A stretch of 64,000 nucleotides of DNA from CAWCPR01 sp963797475 (GCA_963797475.1 CAWCPR010000001.1:2418001-2482000); one strand, 5' to 3'; positions 1 through 9,056 are shown, counted from the first letter of the stretch. The notes: a model not told the origin generated them from the sequence alone. Numbers and translations: made by a program.

Positions 1-436
1 GCACCTGCCGCCCTCCCACCCGCCGGTCATCCCCAATTATCTACGCCAGGCGATGCGCAGCGGCACCCTGGTGATGCACGGCGATGGCTCGCAAACGCGT
101 GACTACGTTTTCATCGATGATGTGGTAGCCGCGATGATCGCCGCAGCCACCGCCCCAGGCATTAACCAGATGACCATTAACATCGGCAGCGGGAGCGAGA
201 CCAGCGTTCGCGAGCTGGTGCGGCTGGTGATGGAGATCACGGGCACCAATGCCGAAGTGATCAATAACCCGCGCACCGACCCAGGCGTCTCGCGCATGTG
301 CGCTGACTTAGGCCTGGCCCGCGAAAAGCTGGGGTATTCGCCGCGCTTCTCCCTGGCGGAGGGCTTACGCCTTACCCTGGAACGGGATGCGCGCTTCCGC
401 CAGGAGCCGCCCACCCGACCGGTGATCCGGGGCTAA
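1..436 (+). CDS. NAD-dependent epimerase/dehydratase, C-terminal part
   Basis: The reading frame is open from the left edge (frame starting at base 2) to the stop at 434-436, so the 5' end lies outside the window. The visible ~144 residues contain VIPNYLRQAM, HGDGSQTRDYVFIDDVV and NIGSGSETSVREL, which are hallmarks of the C-terminal half of extended short-chain dehydrogenases acting on nucleotide sugars (UDP-glucose 4-epimerase or dTDP-glucose dehydratase type). The Rossmann NAD-binding motif and the catalytic YxxxK are in the missing part, so substrate and exact reaction cannot be assigned. A role in surface polysaccharide precursor synthesis is inferred from the family only. Confidence 0.85.
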   Translation, partial: HLPPSHPPVIPNYLRQAMRSGTLVMHGDGSQTRDYVFIDDVVAAMIAAATAPGINQMTINIGSGSETSVRELVRLVMEITGTNAEVINNPRTDPGVSRMCADLGLAREKLGYSPRFSLAEGLRLTLERDARFRQEPPTRPVIRG

Positions 437-534
437 ACATCTTGCGTCGATGAGTCGCCGGCGGACAAAGTTCGCCCACGACCTGCGGCTGGCTGCAGGC
501 CCGGAATCGCCTTTCAAGGCCGGAGGATGCGTTT

Positions 535-1851
535 ATGAGCGTGACTGTAGTGATCGGATCGCAATGGGGCGACGAAGCCAAGGGCAAGATCGTGGACCTG
601 CTTTCAGAGAAAGCTGCCATCGTCGCCCGCTTTAACGGAGGCGACAACGCCGGACACACCGTCGTCAATCCGTTGGGCACCTTCAAGCTGCGCCTGACTC
701 CGAACGGATTCTCGAACCCGAACGCCGCCTGCGTGATCGGCCCTGGTGTGGCTGTCAACCTGGCGACATTGATGGACGAAATCTTCAGCCTCGAGCAACT
801 CGGCATCGAATTGCGCCAACGGCTGTGGGTCTCGCCGCGCTGTCATGTCGTCATGCCCTATCACCCGCTGTTGGAGGAAATTTTCGAAAGCGCCAGGGGC
901 AAAGCTCGCACTGGCACGACCAAACGCGGTATGGGGCCGGTTTATGCCGATAAAGTCAGCTACAACGGCATCCGCCTGTACGATCTGGCGGATGAAGCCA
1001 CATTCGCCGAAAAATTGAGAGTCCAATTGGCGATTAAAAACCCGATCTTGCAAGCATTCGGCTTGCAGCCCCTCTCGCTGGAAGCCGTCTTGCAGGAGAA
1101 ATTGGATCAATTCGCCCAGGTCAGGCCGTGGGTCCGGGAGCCGTTCGGTCTGCTGCAGCAAGCGCTGGCTGCGCAAGAAGAAATCCTGCTGGAAGGCGCC
1201 CAGGCGGCCTTGCTGGATACCGATTGGGGCACCTATCCTTACAGCACCGCCTCCACTACCCTGGCAGGCGGGTCGGCAGCCGGCCTGGGGATTGCCCCGC
1301 GCTGGATCAGCCGGGTGATCGGCGTCGCCAAGGCCTACACCAGCCGGGTCGGGCGCGGCCCAATGCCAACCGAGCTATTCGATCAGGTGGGCGAAATCCT
1401 GCTTAAAGAAGGGCAGGAATACGGCACCGTGACAGGCCGGCCCAGGCGCTGCGGCTGGTTCGACGCCGAGCTGGTGCGCTTTTCGGCCCAGCTTAACGGG
1501 TTCAACGAAATCGCCCTCACCAAACTGGACGTTTTAGACAGCCTGCCATCCTTGAAAATCTGCACCGGGTACCGTCCCTGCTTGCCTCAAAACGGAGAAC
1601 CGGCAGCGGGGGAGGCTTCAGCGATGCATTACTGGCAGGGAGACGCCCGCTGGCTGGAAAGCTGCGAGCCGGTCTACCTGGAAATGGAGGGCTGGCAGCA
1701 GGATACCCATCCCATCCGCCGCTTCGCCGACCTGCCCCAGCCGGCCCGCCAATACGTGCGCAAAATTGAAGCGCTGGTTGGAACGCCGATCAGCCTGGTG
1801 TCGGTTGGGCCCGGACGGGATGAGATCATTCCCGTCCCGCCAGGGGGGTAA
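535..1851 (+). CDS. purA: Adenylosuccinate synthetase
   Basis: PurA joins IMP and aspartate using GTP, the first committed step from IMP to AMP in the cytoplasm. The 438-residue length is normal. The N-terminus has the phosphate-binding loop in the form GDEAKGK (GDEGKGK is commoner) followed by FNGGDNAGHT, and the middle has the TSRVGRGPMPTE segment typical of the family. A GGAGG at 522-526 lies about 8 bases before the ATG and fixes the start. purB follows convergently 30 bases downstream and purH lies beyond it, so three purine enzymes sit together although they are not one operon. Confidence 0.97.
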   Translation: MSVTVVIGSQWGDEAKGKIVDLLSEKAAIVARFNGGDNAGHTVVNPLGTFKLRLTPNGFSNPNAACVIGPGVAVNLATLMDEIFSLEQLGIELRQRLWVSPRCHVVMPYHPLLEEIFESARGKARTGTTKRGMGPVYADKVSYNGIRLYDLADEATFAEKLRVQLAIKNPILQAFGLQPLSLEAVLQEKLDQFAQVRPWVREPFGLLQQALAAQEEILLEGAQAALLDTDWGTYPYSTASTTLAGGSAAGLGIAPRWISRVIGVAKAYTSRVGRGPMPTELFDQVGEILLKEGQEYGTVTGRPRRCGWFDAELVRFSAQLNGFNEIALTKLDVLDSLPSLKICTGYRPCLPQNGEPAAGEASAMHYWQGDARWLESCEPVYLEMEGWQQDTHPIRRFADLPQPARQYVRKIEALVGTPISLVSVGPGRDEIIPVPPGG

Positions 1852-1881
1852 TCCTGTCCCTGGCGGAGCCCGCCTGCCAGA

Positions 1882-3297
1882 TTATTGGTCCCCTTTAAGC
1901 TCAGAAACGCTCTCCCGGCTGCGGATTTGCTGCGCCAGGCGGCGCGCTCTTTCCGGAGCATTGCCCAGGTGCTGGCTGGCATCCATCAATTCGCGCAGGC
2001 TGGCCTCCGCCAGATAAACTCCCAGGCGTGCATCCCGGACGATGCTCTCCACCAGCGGATTGGGCTGACCGGCCCGGACCGCCTCCCAGGCGTTCATGGC
2101 GTGCTGGCGCAGGAGCTCGTGCATTGCCTGCCGGTCGGCGCCGGCTTTGCCCAGGGCCATCAAGACCCGCTCGACTGCCGCGAACGGCCCAAATATCTCC
2201 AGGTTGCGCTGCATCGCCCGCCGATCCACCTGTAAACCGCTGACGACCTGCGCGGCGCTGATCAGCAGCTCTTCGGCGCAAAGGAACATCTCCGGCAGCA
2301 GGCTGCGCCGGTTGGCGGAATCGTCCAGCGTCCTTTCCAGCAGGGAATGAGCGGCGTTATCCCAGGCCAGGCGCGGCATTTGGGCCAGGAGGCGCGCCAG
2401 GGAATCGATCTTCTCCGCTCGCACCGGGTTGCGTTTGAAGGGCATTGCCGAAGACCCAACCTGTTTCTCGCCGAACGGCTCGCTCAACTCGCCCAGCGCA
2501 GGCGACTGCAAGATGCGCAGGTCGAAAGCGAACTTGTAGAGCGAGGCCCCCAACCCGGCGATTGCACAGGCGACCTCATAATCTTGCTTGCGCGGGTAAA
2601 CCTGGCTGGCGACCGGGAAGAACCTCAGCCCAAGCAATTCGGAGAGCTGCTGCTCGAAGTCTGCCAGCTTTTCTTTGCCCAGCAGCTCCGCGTAGGCCGC
2701 CCCGCTGCCCACAGCGCCTTTAAAGCCTTTGCCGCGCAGCCCGTCCCGCGCCCGGCTCAGCGCCTGCCAATCCATCCACAGGTCCTGAGCATAGAGCGCC
2801 AGCCGGTAGCCGAGCGTGGAAGGCTCCGCCGGCTGCAAGTGGGTGAAGGCGATCAACGCCTCATCCGCCCAGGCCTCGATCCTGTCTGTGAAGTCATCCA
2901 GCAGGGATCCCAGGCGTTCGAGCAGCAAATCCAGCGACTGGCGCATGCGCAGCACATCCGCGTTATCCTCGATATCCGTCGAGGTGGCTCCCAGGTGCAG
3001 AGCGCCGCCTCCGACCCGGGATTGTTCGGAGAAAACCTTCAACTCCGCCATCAGGTCGTGCTGGATCTCAGCCTCGATTTCGAGGCTGCGTCTCATGTCC
3101 ACCTCTCCGGCGTGAGCGCGCAGGTCGTTTAGCTGCTCGGGGGAAACCAAGCCGTAACCCGCCTGCACTTGCGCCAACGCCAGCCACAGCCGGCGCCACA
3201 GGCGGCGCTTATGGGCCTCGCTCCAGATAGCGCGCATCTCCGGGCTGCCGTATCGCCAGGTAAAAGGGGACTGGTAGATTTCAAATTCCGGTTGCAT
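1882..3297 (-). CDS. purB: Adenylosuccinate lyase
   Basis: PurB cleaves adenylosuccinate to AMP and SAICAR to AICAR, both with release of fumarate. The 471-residue product carries the superfamily signature GSSAMPFKRNP (around residues 280-290) containing the mobile-loop catalytic serine, and the HLGATSTDIEDNA segment with a conserved histidine. A TTGACA/TATATT promoter with 17-base spacing lies just upstream on this strand, leaving a predicted leader of only about 8-10 bases and no clear Shine-Dalgarno sequence. It is divergent from purH and convergent with purA. Confidence 0.96.
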   Translation of the reverse strand: MQPEFEIYQSPFTWRYGSPEMRAIWSEAHKRRLWRRLWLALAQVQAGYGLVSPEQLNDLRAHAGEVDMRRSLEIEAEIQHDLMAELKVFSEQSRVGGGALHLGATSTDIEDNADVLRMRQSLDLLLERLGSLLDDFTDRIEAWADEALIAFTHLQPAEPSTLGYRLALYAQDLWMDWQALSRARDGLRGKGFKGAVGSGAAYAELLGKEKLADFEQQLSELLGLRFFPVASQVYPRKQDYEVACAIAGLGASLYKFAFDLRILQSPALGELSEPFGEKQVGSSAMPFKRNPVRAEKIDSLARLLAQMPRLAWDNAAHSLLERTLDDSANRRSLLPEMFLCAEELLISAAQVVSGLQVDRRAMQRNLEIFGPFAAVERVLMALGKAGADRQAMHELLRQHAMNAWEAVRAGQPNPLVESIVRDARLGVYLAEASLRELMDASQHLGNAPERARRLAQQIRSRESVSELKGDQ

Positions 3298-3312
3298 AGG
3301 CGCTCAACTTGA

Positions 3313-3341
3313 AATATATCCTCCAACCGCCAAAGTGTCAA
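3313..3341 (-). promoter_or_regulatory. Promoter of purB
   Basis: On the minus strand TTGACA (3336-3341) and TATATT (3313-3318) are separated by exactly 17 bases. Transcription should begin near 3306, only about 8-10 bases before the purB ATG at 3297. Confidence 0.75.
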
Positions 3342-3386
3342 ATTCTAGATCTGCCTCAGCGCGGAAACTGTTCACCAGCCCAAATT

Positions 3387-3396
3387 CTGGTATGAT
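3387..3396 (+). promoter_or_regulatory. Candidate extended -10 promoter of purH
   Basis: TGG directly precedes TATGAT (3391-3396), the TGn extended -10 arrangement, and no good -35 is visible. The purH start is about 80 bases downstream. This is a pattern match only. Confidence 0.4.
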
Positions 3397-3478
3397 GGGC
3401 GGCGGCAGCATAACCGGGAGATCTTTTGCGCTATTTACAAAATGAAGCCGCACAAAAACAAAATACCAGGGAGAGACA

Positions 3479-4978
3479 ATGCCCAAAGCGATCCTATCTG
3501 TTTATGATAAGACCGGCCTGGTGACATTCGCCCAGGGTCTGCAGGCCCTGGGATGGACCCTGATCGCCTCAGGCGGCACAGCCAGGCTGCTGCGCGATCA
3601 CCAGATCGAGGTCATCGAAGTCTCCGAATACACCGGCTCTGAAGAGATCCTCGCCGGGAGGGTTAAGACCCTGCATCCCGCCATCCACGGCGGCCTGTTG
3701 GCCCGGTCTACAGAATCCGACCGGGCCGAACTGGGTAAGCACGGTTGGGACAACATCGATCTCGCTGCCGTAAACCTGTACCCATTTGAACAAATCGTCG
3801 CCAGGCCGGGTGCAACGATGGAAGAGGCGATAGAAAATATCGACATCGGAGGCGTGACTTTGATCCGGGCGGCGGCCAAGAATCACGAGCGCGTCACCCT
3901 GGCGAGCGACCCGGCCGATTACCCGCGGGTGTTGGAGGCCCTGCAGACCGGAGGGGTTCCGGCCGAGATGCGCAAGCGGTTGGCGGTCAAAGGCTTCCTC
4001 CAGACCGCCCACTACAACTCCGCCATCACTGCCTACCTGGCGCCGGGCGAGATGCTCACCATCGAAGCATTTCCGGTTCAGGAGCTGCGTTACGGCGAGA
4101 ACCCGCACCAATCCGCGGCGCTGTTCGCCTACCGGGCCGGCGACGGGGCGCTGGGGGGACAGGCGCTGCAAGGCAAAGCGCTGTCGTACAACAACCTGCT
4201 CGACCTGGACGCCGCCTGGCGGGCCGCCGTCTCCTTCGAACGTCCCACAATATGCATCGTCAAGCATCTCTCTCCCTGCGGGCTGGCTTCGGCGGACTCG
4301 CTGGCAGCGGCGTTCGGCCCTGCGCTGGCTTCCGACCCGGTTTCGGCCTTCGGCGGGGTCATCGCCGCCAACCGGCGCTTCGACCTTGCGACCGCCGAGC
4401 ACTTGGGAGATTTATTTGTCGAATGCATCGCTGCGCCCGGGTTCAGCCCCGAAGCCCTCGAGAGCCTTTCCCGGCGCAAGAACTTGCGCCTGGTCGACAT
4501 GCCCGCCGCCCAGGTCAGGCCGCTCTTCGAGCTGCGATCCATCAACGCAGGCATCCTGCGCCAATCGGTCGACCTGGGCGACCCGCCGGGCACGGAATGG
4601 CGGGTCGCGACCCGCCGCGCGCCCGATGAAGCGGAATGGCAGGCGCTCCGTTTCGCCTGGAAAGCTTGCCAGCACGTGAAGTCCAACGCCATCGTCTTTG
4701 CCCGCGGCGAAGCCACGGTCGGGATTGGCGGCGGGCAGCCAAACCGGGTGGACTGCGTGCGCATCGCCGCTCAGCGAGCCGGCGAAAAAGCGCGCGGGGC
4801 CGTAATGGCCTCGGATGCCTTTTTCCCCTTCCCCGATTCGGTCGAAGAGGCCGCTGGAGCCGGGATCCGCGCCATCGTCCAACCCGGCGGCTCGCTGCGC
4901 GATGACCAATCTATTCAGGCTGCCGACGCCCACGGGATCGCCATGCTGTTCACCGGGGTGCGCCATTTCCGCCATTGA
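3479..4978 (+). CDS. purH: Bifunctional AICAR transformylase / IMP cyclohydrolase
   Basis: PurH carries out the last two steps of de novo IMP synthesis: formylation of AICAR by 10-formyl-tetrahydrofolate, then ring closure. The N-terminal ~190 residues form the MGS-like cyclohydrolase domain (start AILSVYDKTGL, then SGGTARLL and GRVKTLHPAIHGGLLAR). The rest is the transformylase with RYGENPHQSAALF, the catalytic Lys-His pair in IVKHLSPCG, and FPFPDSVE near the end. At 499 residues it is slightly shorter than many homologues (about 510-530) but no core motif is missing. GGAGAGA just before the ATG serves as ribosome binding site. Confidence 0.96.
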   Translation: MPKAILSVYDKTGLVTFAQGLQALGWTLIASGGTARLLRDHQIEVIEVSEYTGSEEILAGRVKTLHPAIHGGLLARSTESDRAELGKHGWDNIDLAAVNLYPFEQIVARPGATMEEAIENIDIGGVTLIRAAAKNHERVTLASDPADYPRVLEALQTGGVPAEMRKRLAVKGFLQTAHYNSAITAYLAPGEMLTIEAFPVQELRYGENPHQSAALFAYRAGDGALGGQALQGKALSYNNLLDLDAAWRAAVSFERPTICIVKHLSPCGLASADSLAAAFGPALASDPVSAFGGVIAANRRFDLATAEHLGDLFVECIAAPGFSPEALESLSRRKNLRLVDMPAAQVRPLFELRSINAGILRQSVDLGDPPGTEWRVATRRAPDEAEWQALRFAWKACQHVKSNAIVFARGEATVGIGGGQPNRVDCVRIAAQRAGEKARGAVMASDAFFPFPDSVEEAAGAGIRAIVQPGGSLRDDQSIQAADAHGIAMLFTGVRHFRH

Positions 4979-5046
4979 GCGGCGTAACCCGGTTTGGTGG
5001 CGTAACCGCCGCCCGGCGGCCGCGAGCCGGATCCCTGGAGTTCGTT

Positions 5047-5052
5047 TACAAT
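5047..5052 (+). promoter_or_regulatory. -10 element of a probable leaderless promoter (AAG glycosylase gene)
   Basis: TACAAT ends exactly 6 bases before the ATG at 5059, and no Shine-Dalgarno sequence precedes the start. The same spacing recurs before several genes in this window, which suggests that transcription starts at or next to the A of ATG. Confidence 0.45.
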
Positions 5053-5058
5053 TAACCC

Positions 5059-5649
5059 ATGCCAGAGATGGAACGCTTAAACCGCGAGTTTTTCGACCGC
5101 CCGGCGCTGGAGTTGGCGCGCGAATTGTTGGGCAGGCGCCTGGTGCGCCTGGAAAACGGGCAGCGCCTGGCCGGGACGATCGTTGAAACGGAGGCCTATC
5201 GCGGCGAGGAGGACCAGGGCTGTCACTGCCGGGCCGGGCGCACAAAGCGCACCCAGGTACTTTACGGCCCGCCAGGTCACGCTTATGTTTACTTTACCTA
5301 TGGGATGCACTGGATGCTCAACTTTGTAGCTGAGCCCGAAGATTTCCCGGCGGCTATCCTGATCCGCGCCATCCAGCCGACCGAGGGCCTGGAGCGCATC
5401 GCCGCCCGGCGCCACGCCCAGCCGCGCAAACTCTGGACGAATGGGCCGGGGAAAATCTGCCAGGCGTTGAATATCGATAAAACCTTCAATGGGGCCGATT
5501 TATGCGCTGCGGACGCGCAGATATTCGTCGAATGGGACCCACCAATTCCCGAGGAGTGCGTGACCAAAGGCCCACGGGTGGGGTTAAACAATGTGCCAGA
5601 ACCGTGGAAGAGCGTACCCTGGCGCTTTTTGGCGGAAATAAAGGGGTAA
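5059..5649 (+). CDS. 3-methyladenine DNA glycosylase, AAG/MPG family
   Basis: The 196-residue protein belongs to the AAG (alkyladenine glycosylase) fold used in base-excision repair to remove alkylated and deaminated purines. Visible hallmarks are VETEAYRGEEDQGCH with the active-site glutamate near residue 40, GPPGHAYVYFTYGMH, NGPGKICQALNI, and TKGPRVGLNN near the C-terminus. The usual ASHA/SHS stretch is replaced by QGCHCRAG, a minor variation. A second in-frame ATG lies three codons downstream. The start is chosen because a -10-like TACAAT lies six bases before it. It sits 37 bases before fabI on the same strand and may be co-transcribed. Confidence 0.92.
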   Translation: MPEMERLNREFFDRPALELARELLGRRLVRLENGQRLAGTIVETEAYRGEEDQGCHCRAGRTKRTQVLYGPPGHAYVYFTYGMHWMLNFVAEPEDFPAAILIRAIQPTEGLERIAARRHAQPRKLWTNGPGKICQALNIDKTFNGADLCAADAQIFVEWDPPIPEECVTKGPRVGLNNVPEPWKSVPWRFLAEIKG

Positions 5650-5686
5650 GTGCAAAACCCAGATCACAGGATAAACGGAGGAAACT

Positions 5687-6469
5687 ATGGGCTTACTGGA
5701 TGGGAAAAACGCGTTGGTGTTTGGCGTCGCTAATGAGCGCTCGATTGCCTGGGGGATTACCAAAGCCTTTCACGCGCAAGGCGCCATGATCGGTCTGAGC
5801 TACGCCGGGGAGGCCCTGGAACGGCGGGTGCGCCCCCTGGCCGAATCGCTGGGCTGCGACTTCGTCGAGTCCTGCGACGTGGCGTACGACGACCAGATCC
5901 AGCAGGTGGCCGAGAAAGCCGCTCAGCGGTTCGGGCAGATCGATATCCTGGTGCACGCGATCGCTTTTGCCAATCGGGACGAATTGACCGGGCCCTTTTA
6001 CAATACCAGCCGGGCAGGCTTTCACCTGGCGATGGACATCAGCGTGTATTCTTTGATTGCCCTGGCAAAAGCCTTCCAGCCGCTGCTGCGCTCGGGCGGG
6101 GCGCTGCTGACTCTTACGTATTACGGCGCAGAAAAGGTGTCCCCTAATTATAATGTGATGGGCGTGGCCAAAGCTGCCCTGGAAGCTTCGGTGCGCTACC
6201 TGGCTTATGACTTTGGGCCGCAAAATGTGCGCGTAAACGCCATATCCGCCGGCCCGATTCGCACCCTGGCGGCAGCCGGCGTCTCCGGCTTCAAATCCAT
6301 GTACCGCCAGTTCGCCGAGATCGCACCGCTGCGCCAGAATGTGACCATCGAAGACGTAGGCGGAGCGGCGGTTTTCCTGTGCTCGGATCTGGCTGCCAAG
6401 ACCACCGGCGAGGTGCTCTACGTCGACTCGGGTTACAATATCCTCGGCATCTCTGAGCCTGTAGGTTAA
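5687..6469 (+). CDS. fabI: Enoyl-[acyl-carrier-protein] reductase [NADH]
   Basis: FabI reduces trans-2-enoyl-ACP in the last step of each fatty-acid elongation cycle and is the target of triclosan-type inhibitors. The 260-residue chain starts with LLDGKNALVFGVANERSIAWG, the atypical cofactor loop of FabI. It has the Tyr-x6-Lys active site in NYNVMGVAKAALE (about residues 155-162) and NAISAGPIRTLAA. GGAGG lies 9-10 bases before the ATG. Closely spaced neighbours on both sides suggest a short operon with the DNA glycosylase and bactofilin. Confidence 0.96.
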   Translation: MGLLDGKNALVFGVANERSIAWGITKAFHAQGAMIGLSYAGEALERRVRPLAESLGCDFVESCDVAYDDQIQQVAEKAAQRFGQIDILVHAIAFANRDELTGPFYNTSRAGFHLAMDISVYSLIALAKAFQPLLRSGGALLTLTYYGAEKVSPNYNVMGVAKAALEASVRYLAYDFGPQNVRVNAISAGPIRTLAAAGVSGFKSMYRQFAEIAPLRQNVTIEDVGGAAVFLCSDLAAKTTGEVLYVDSGYNILGISEPVG

Positions 6470-6500
6470 GGGTAAAGGTCCGGTTTTTACAGGAGACACG

Positions 6501-6965
6501 ATGTTCCGGAAACGCGGCGAAAGCACGCCTCCAGCCAACCCGCCTGCGCCGACTGAGCGTATCACCTCTGTTCTCGGCGCTGGCATCAGTTGGAAAGGAA
6601 ACTTGAGCGGCACAGGCGGTGTGCGTATTGAAGGCGCTTTCGAGGGGAATATCAACTTGCGTGGTTTGCTGGTGGTGGGTGAAACCGGCCGGGTGACCTG
6701 TGAACACCTGCGCGCCAATGTTGTGATCGTCGCCGGGGCCGTGCGCGGCGACATTACCGCCGAAAAAGTGGAAATCCGCGCCACTGGGAGAGTGTGGGGG
6801 AACGTGGTAACCGCAGCCTTCGCGACGGAAGAAGGCGCTTTTTTGCGCGGCCAGATCCGCATGGAAGAACAGGTGACCGTAGAAGAGCCAGAGCCGCCTG
6901 AAGAAGCCCCCGAAGTAGCGGAAAGCCCCGCCGCCCAGCAAGACAGCGAAACCGTCCAGAGCTGA
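6501..6965 (+). CDS. Bactofilin family polymer-forming protein
   Basis: The 154-residue protein has the short, right-handed beta-helix core of bactofilins (about residues 20-125): GNLSGTGGVRIEGAFEGNI, then LLVVGETGRVTCEHLRANVVIVAGAVRGDI and VEIRATGRVWGNVVTA. The flanks are disordered: a Pro-rich N-terminus and an acidic Glu/Pro/Ala-rich C-terminal tail. Bactofilins self-assemble into membrane-associated filaments that place cell-envelope enzymes. The specific role here is unknown. It follows fabI by 31 bases and is convergent with rnhA. Confidence 0.9.
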   Translation: MFRKRGESTPPANPPAPTERITSVLGAGISWKGNLSGTGGVRIEGAFEGNINLRGLLVVGETGRVTCEHLRANVVIVAGAVRGDITAEKVEIRATGRVWGNVVTAAFATEEGAFLRGQIRMEEQVTVEEPEPPEEAPEVAESPAAQQDSETVQS

Positions 6966-7012
6966 GCGGCGCAGCGCCGGCCGCGAGCGCGGTTACAGGC
7001 GACCGGCGGATC

Positions 7013-7456
7013 TTAACCTGATGGGATCGCCTGGCGCGCCAGGGAGTCCACTCTTTCGTTGAAGCGGTTGCCGGCGTGCCCGCGCACCCAGTGCCATTCA
7101 ATCTCATGCTGGCGGATAACGGCGTCCAGCGCCTGCCACAGGTCCACATTCGCCAGCGCTCCGCCTTTACGCTTCCAGTTGCGCCTGCGCCAGCCTGGCA
7201 GCCATTCCGTAATCCCTTTTTTCAGATATTCCGAATCGGTGTAAAAAGCCACCTTACTCGGCCGCTTAAGCGCCTGCAAGGCCATCACCGCGGCCGTCAG
7301 TTCCATGCGATTGTTGGTCGTATTCGCCTCGCTGCCGGTCAACGCCTTCTCGTGTCCCCCGAAACGCAGCAGCGCCGCCCAGCCTCCCGGCCCGGGGTTT
7401 GGGCTGCACGCGCCGTCGGTATAAATCGTTACGGAAGGCAGTGCATCCATCAGCAT
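7013..7456 (-). CDS. rnhA: Ribonuclease HI
   Basis: The product (147 residues) degrades the RNA strand of RNA:DNA hybrids such as R-loops and primers. The four acidic catalytic residues are visible in order: TDGACSPNPGPGG (Asp), NRMELTAA (Glu), YTDSEYL (Asp) and NERVDSLAR (Asp). The substrate-handling WLPGWRRRNWKRKGG segment is intact and the VRGHAG motif holds the conserved His. Two in-frame ATG codons (7456 and 7450) are possible starts. The upstream solute-binding gene ends only a few bases earlier on the same strand, suggesting co-transcription. Confidence 0.95.
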   Translation of the reverse strand: MLMDALPSVTIYTDGACSPNPGPGGWAALLRFGGHEKALTGSEANTTNNRMELTAAVMALQALKRPSKVAFYTDSEYLKKGITEWLPGWRRRNWKRKGGALANVDLWQALDAVIRQHEIEWHWVRGHAGNRFNERVDSLARQAIPSG

Positions 7457-7459
7457 CCA

Positions 7460-8926
7460 TTACGGCCGGGGAGCGTTTAATTCTGCAGCAGTTTCGCCCA
7501 GCAGTTTCGTCAGGTTGGAGACCTGATCGACCGTGAAATAGTAGCGGAAAAGCTGGGTGCCGGCGTCGAACAGCGCCCAGCGCACTGTGCCCCAGGATTC
7601 GAGAGCGGGCTCGCCGTGCGCCTCAGGCAGCAGCGCGGCCGCGGCGGACCACTGCGGATGGCTGCCAGCATAAGCCTGCATGCTGTCCAGCGCGGATGCG
7701 CCCGGGGGAAAGGCGCTGCTGGCAGCCGCGAGCCTGGCCTGGTTCTCAGGAGTAAGCAGCCATTTGATGAAAAGCCAGCTTGCAAGTTGTTCCGCCGGCG
7801 GCGAGGTGAACATCTCGAAAGAGGTCCCGTAAACGTCGATGGCCGGTTCTCGGGCCGGCGAAGGGAAAGCGATTACCGTCCACCTGTCGCTGTTCCCGGC
7901 CTGCCGGAAAGCTTGATCCTGGTACGGCAGGTCGGTGACGCTGCCAGCGGCAAACAAGCCGCGCCGGGCGGCGAAATCGCTGTCCGGAGCCTGGCTCTCA
8001 GTCAGCCAGGCGCAGCCCTGATCGTACAACGAGCGCAGAAAAGTGAAAGCATCCCGGACAGCCTTGGTGTCGAACTGGTAGCCTTTCCCGCTCGGGGCGA
8101 CCATCTCGCCGCCGAAAGCATAGATCCAGCCTAACAGGGCGCTGTATTCGTTGGATACGATCCAGCCGCCGGTATGGTCATTGTCCGGATCGTCGTCTTG
8201 CAGGTTGGCCTTGGAAGCCGCGCAGGCTTGTTGCCTGAATTCCACCGGCGTCAGCGGCGGCTTATCAAACCCCAGCGCATTGGCCCAGGTGAGATTGTAA
8301 AAGAGGAGCTGTCCGGAAGACTGCGCCGGGACTCCCCAACGCTTTCCGGCGGCATCATCTTGCTCCCAAAAGACCGGGTAAAAGTCCGCCTGTTCCTGAG
8401 AGGTCAACCCCCATACCGGGTCGTCGACAAGAGAGCCCAGATCGACCAGCTTCCCGTTGGCGTTCCAGCTTTGCGCCTGGTAGCTTGTACCAACGACGAT
8501 GTTGGGCAGCGAGCCGGACTTCAAAGCCGCCTGCACCTGATCGTTGAGCCCATCCAGGTTTCCCTGGTAGGTCGACTGAGCCAGTATTCCCCACTCATTT
8601 TCCAGGTTGAATTTTCTAACCAGATCCTGCACCAGGGCGCCCGTCTCTCCCGACCAGGGATGCCAGAGCGCTACCCGAACGTTTCTTAGATCCGCAGCTT
8701 GAACCTTCAGGCTGCTGGTTGGGCGGGAGGTAGGTTTCGGGCTGGGCGTCGCCGGTTGGGGTTGCGTTGCCCGCAACCCGGGAGTTGCAGAGGCGAACGG
8801 CGTGGAGGCCGTTTCGGTCTTTGCTACCGGTAGAGGCGTTTCATTACAGCCAGCCAGCAGCCAGCCGGCAGCGCTTACCAGCAACAACAATTGATAACCC
8901 ATCTTTCCAAAGCTGCGAAATTTCAT
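7460..8926 (-). CDS. Family-1 extracellular solute-binding lipoprotein (sugar ABC type)
   Basis: A 488-residue secreted lipoprotein. The signal peptide ends in the lipobox LLAGC (Cys27), followed by a Thr/Ser/Pro-rich stalk to about residue 75, then a family-1 binding domain (ALWHPWSGETG, GILAQSTYQGN, LVDLGSLVDDPVWGL). It is clearly paralogous to the N-terminal half of the 810-residue fusion at 11459: both share the WH-SG opening and the LVD-SLVD-P-WGL stretch. It is transcribed divergently from the permease operon at 9246 and is likely an alternative binding subunit, but the ligand cannot be told. The start may instead be the ATG at 8902. Confidence 0.88.
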   Translation of the reverse strand: MKFRSFGKMGYQLLLLVSAAGWLLAGCNETPLPVAKTETASTPFASATPGLRATQPQPATPSPKPTSRPTSSLKVQAADLRNVRVALWHPWSGETGALVQDLVRKFNLENEWGILAQSTYQGNLDGLNDQVQAALKSGSLPNIVVGTSYQAQSWNANGKLVDLGSLVDDPVWGLTSQEQADFYPVFWEQDDAAGKRWGVPAQSSGQLLFYNLTWANALGFDKPPLTPVEFRQQACAASKANLQDDDPDNDHTGGWIVSNEYSALLGWIYAFGGEMVAPSGKGYQFDTKAVRDAFTFLRSLYDQGCAWLTESQAPDSDFAARRGLFAAGSVTDLPYQDQAFRQAGNSDRWTVIAFPSPAREPAIDVYGTSFEMFTSPPAEQLASWLFIKWLLTPENQARLAAASSAFPPGASALDSMQAYAGSHPQWSAAAALLPEAHGEPALESWGTVRWALFDAGTQLFRYYFTVDQVSNLTKLLGETAAELNAPRP

Positions 8927-8978
8927 TCCGTTGCCGTCAAATGTCTCCTGTTCTTGAGTCAGGCTTAATAGTTTATCA

Positions 8979-9056
8979 TCTTAACCCAATCGTTAACCCG
9001 GTTTTCCAAAACATTAACCGCTCATTTACCTGGCGTTAACTGCAGCGGGTTAAGCT
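8979..9056. promoter_or_regulatory. Cluster of TTAACC-like sites between divergent transporter genes
   Basis: Within 78 bases there are TTAACCC (8981), GTTAACCC (8992), ATTAACCG (9013), GTTAAC (9035) and the inverted GGGTTAA (9047). The cluster lies between the two divergent transporter transcription units and away from coding sequence, as expected of a multi-site operator. The regulator is unknown. Confidence 0.4.

Noticed and set aside
5693..6862. 389-codon minus-strand frame opposite fabI and the bactofilin gene
   Set aside because: It spans two confident sense genes and the gap between them, with no family motif. Treated as a chance frame.
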